From: Paroedura picta
Taxonomy: Eukaryota; Chordata; Lepidosauria; Squamata; Gekkonidae
Direction: 5' to 3'
DNA length: 64,000 nucleotides
Assembly (NCBI RefSeq): GCF_049243985.1
Contig: NC_135372.1
Span: forward strand, 100,777,318-100,841,317
Shown here: in pieces, positions 61,310 through 64,000 of the stretch
How the letters are laid out: the number at the start of each line of letters is the position of its first letter
Numbering within the stretch: position 1 is the first letter of the stretch
Made by a program: the position numbers and the translations under genes
The notes under the pieces: generated by a model
The model's input: only the letters and a program-made list of their open reading frames with translations
What the model was told of the DNA's origin: nothing
The model's database searches: none

Positions 61310-64000
61310 TAAAACATTAATGCAATCTTTATTATACAGCACAGCACTTGTATATTCTGTCTACTAAAACAGACTTTCATTATGGCACTAAAGGAAGTCT
61401 TGACCCACAGTCACGTCTCTTAAAATACATGTAATGGTGGGGAAGGGGCGGCAGTTGAAAGAAAATCAGTATTATAGAATACAAGGGAAGTGTTTCTTAA
61501 TCATTTTGTTTTCCATGTTATTGCACTTTTCCTATACAGTTGGTAAGTTTGTTACCTTTAACTTTAATATACATCAGATTTTTTAAAAAAAAATTAAAAA
61601 GTAGTACAAAATCTATAGGCATTACAATGGAACTGTACAACTGTTTCATCATGTTTTACTCTTCCTCAATAGCCAAAATGTAACAGCTGACCATCAGTTT
61701 AACAGAACCAGACCAGAATAAGGACAGGTTAAAAGTTTAAGAAATGCAGTGCTCTTTATGTGCCCCCCCCCAAAAAAAACAGTTTTAAATGCAGATGTGC
61801 TCTATTCCTCAGAGGGAAAAAATCATATTATTAAAGATTTTCAAAATAAGAAAAGGGGATGACCTCCAGCCAGGTCTGTACAGATAGAGGTCATGTATAC
61901 CTCTTAAAAGGAAAAAGGAGTATGGCAAGAAGCCATGTTAAAGGCTGCAAAGCTGCTGCCCCTTTTGAAGTCTGTCACCCTGTAAGAGCCAACATTCAAG
62001 TGTCCCATCCCCTGAGGAGGGAGGAGCAAGAAGGACTAACGTGACAAAAGTGCTATAAAAAGATAAATATAGAATAGCTTGCTTTTTAATTCAGCAAGCT
62101 AGAAAAACTTGCATTGTAGAGTCAGTAAACCCTCCTAAGTAGTTAAGATGGACCAAAGTATTGTCAGTTGCCCAATAAAAGCTTTCCACCATCTTGTTCA
62201 CTAGACAATGACATGAAAGGCAACAGCAAGCCAAGGGTAGCACTCCAGCAGTTCAGTCCGAAATTGCAGTCAAGCCATGCTTTAGCTCATGCAACTCCTA
62301 TGTAGTGTTTGTTTGGAGCCTAAATGGATAAACCTTTCAAAGCAGAAATCAAAGTATTCAGGTAAGAGGTCAGCTTTGAACAGCTCCATCATTGAACCAT
62401 CAGGTACTAGCACGAGTATGGATGCTTTGTTCCCTCTCCACTCTCATCTTTGCAGGCATATTTCTTTTGTAAACGAGTTTGATTCATCAGGATTCCAGCT
62501 CACTAGGAAAACTGTCTTTTGGAGCACCTATTTTAGCCATCAAGTTTGCGCAACATGTAAACCTTGCATAAGTACAGTTCAGTAAACAATCTTCTTCAGA
62601 GCTCTAGAATAAAGTGGGTAAAGGTAAAGGTAAAGGTATCCCCTGTGCAAGCACCGAGTCATGTCTGACCCTTGGGGTGACGCCCTCTAGCGTTTTCATG
62701 GCAGACTCAATACGGGGTGGTTTGCCAGTGCCTTCCCCAGTCATGACCGTTTACCCCCCAGCAGCAAGCTGGGTACTCATTTTACCGACCTCGGAAGGAT
62801 GGAAGGATGAGTCAACCTTGAGCCGGCTGCTGGGATCGAACTCCCAACCTCATGAGCAAAGCTTTCAGGCGGCTGCCTTACCACTCTGGTGAAGACTAAA
62901 TCCTAGTAAAGTGATTTGAAGGGGGTGGGGTGGGATGGAAGAACAGGTAACTTGCAGTGCATGTATGATATATCCAGCTATACATGGGCACAGCAACAGC
63001 TTTCAAAAAGACTGGTTATGCCTTTTACAGATCCTCTACAAATACTGGTTTTCTTAACACACAGGAGTGACTGCAGCTCTGTGCTCATCATTGACCCACT
63101 TTACAATACAGGATACAGCCATTTCTCATATCATCCCTGGTAGCCACACACTGTAGTTAACTCCTAACTGCAGCTGTGAAAACATTTAGTGTCCATTTTC
63201 ATTTCAAGCTTTAACATATAAACATATATATAGCACTGCCAATAGGAATAAGGCCCCATGTTTTAGCAAAACTGTACATCTTATTGTGGGGCAAGTCTAC
63301 TCCAAAATTAAACATATGCTGTAGGTGTGGCTGTATATTGTGTAGGGAAGGAGTGAGAGGCAAATTTTACACATGTAAAGAAACATAGCCCCAGTGAAAC
63401 CAAGACACAGTACTCTGAATCAGTATTTAAAATGCATAGGGTAAAGAATAAGGAAGTTGCTTCTTGGGAAAAGTCATACAAGACATTTTCAAATGTAGTT
63501 TATTTCATTTTATTTCACATAAACTATTTCTATACTTCCAAAAATACTGACCTAGGCCCTCCTAATTTTAAACAAGGTTACTAGCCACCATAACAGAAAC
63601 TGAATATGAAAATGAGTAATACTATTAGGTGATGGGAACAGGAGCCCAGATACATGACAGTGCCATTCCTAGGACTTCCTATTTAAAAATAGATGTGCTT
63701 TTTTGTGAGCATTGCTGGCAGCTGTTCGAGTTGCTAGATGCTACAATCTGTGGATGGAAGTGCCTATATGATTCACGCCACCACATAACAATGAGTGCCC
63801 ATCAAGCAGAAAGCAATCATTTTAAAAGCCTGGCTCCAAAGGTATGGAACATACAATGAATCATCTAGGCTACTAAGTAACACTGCAGGTTTACTTTGAT
63901 CTAGTGGCTTCCACTGATGTTAACAGGCCTAACCCGCATATCTTCTTTGTACAGCTAAAAAAAAAGCAAAGTATTGTATGTCAGCTTTGCTCAGCACATT
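61310..64000 (-). other. DSTYK: Probable 3'UTR of the next minus-strand gene, by synteny DSTYK
   Basis: A minus-strand AATAAA lies at 61333-61328. The 2.7 kb up to the window edge has only one recognisable repeat (SINE at 62617-62889) and no convincing ORF on either strand. In mammals DSTYK, with a multi-kilobase 3'UTR, follows RBBP5 on the same strand. No DSTYK codon is visible here, so the assignment is inference from gene order. Confidence 0.4.
62617..62889 (-). repeat. Sauria SINE, nearly full length
   Basis: Minus strand, lacks only about the first 15 bases of the tRNA-like head. It carries both the head and the Bov-B-like tail. No clear target duplication. It sits in the presumed DSTYK 3'UTR in the sense direction. 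Confidence 0.88.

Overview
This window is vertebrate nuclear DNA, almost certainly from a squamate reptile (lizard or snake). The evidence is spliced genes with canonical GT-AG introns, six copies of a tRNA-headed SINE with the tail expected of Sauria SINEs, a 5S-rRNA-headed SINE, a Bov-B (RTE) LINE, many CR1/L2-type LINE fragments and several small TIR transposons. I cannot name the species.

Layout, left to right. (1) 2040-21615, plus strand: the last 17 coding exons of CNTN2 (contactin-2, TAG-1/axonin-1), from Ig domain 3 to the GPI-anchor signal. The 17 exons join in frame into 808 residues plus stop, so roughly three quarters of the protein is here; the start lies left of the window. A probable long 3'UTR runs to a poly(A) signal at 25837. 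(2) 30023-30790, minus: intact single-exon TMEM81 (255 residues), with a poly(A) signal at 29690-29685. (3) 37720-56798, minus: complete RBBP5 coding sequence in 14 exons, 1620 nt including the stop, 539 residues. The tiny first and last coding exons (19 and 29 nt) are both found, and a likely poly(A) signal lies at 36131-36126. (4) 61310-64000, minus: probably the 3'UTR of the next gene, by synteny DSTYK. The order CNTN2(+) TMEM81(-) RBBP5(-) matches the human 1q32 neighbourhood.

The genes are not a pathway. CNTN2 is an axonal/glial adhesion molecule, TMEM81 a sperm Ig protein linked to the IZUMO1/SPACA6 fertilisation complex, and RBBP5 a core subunit of MLL/SET1 H3K4 methyltransferases. They are neighbours by old synteny.

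The space between exons is mostly transposon remains. The most informative are two GC-rich hAT-type MITEs of one family in opposite orientation, each with a perfect 8-bp target duplication and a conserved foldback core; an 879-bp MITE whose empty site can be read from a second copy of its LINE target; a SINE nested in a hAT element; and a Bov-B LINE that kept its 5' end and lost its 3' end. I saw no CRISPR array, bacterial gene, retrovirus or wholly new coding system. The best candidates for new observations are the repeat-borne palindromes and hairpins, a U6 snRNA fragment in the presumed CNTN2 3'UTR, and one exon-like unassigned ORF pair at 34100-34930.
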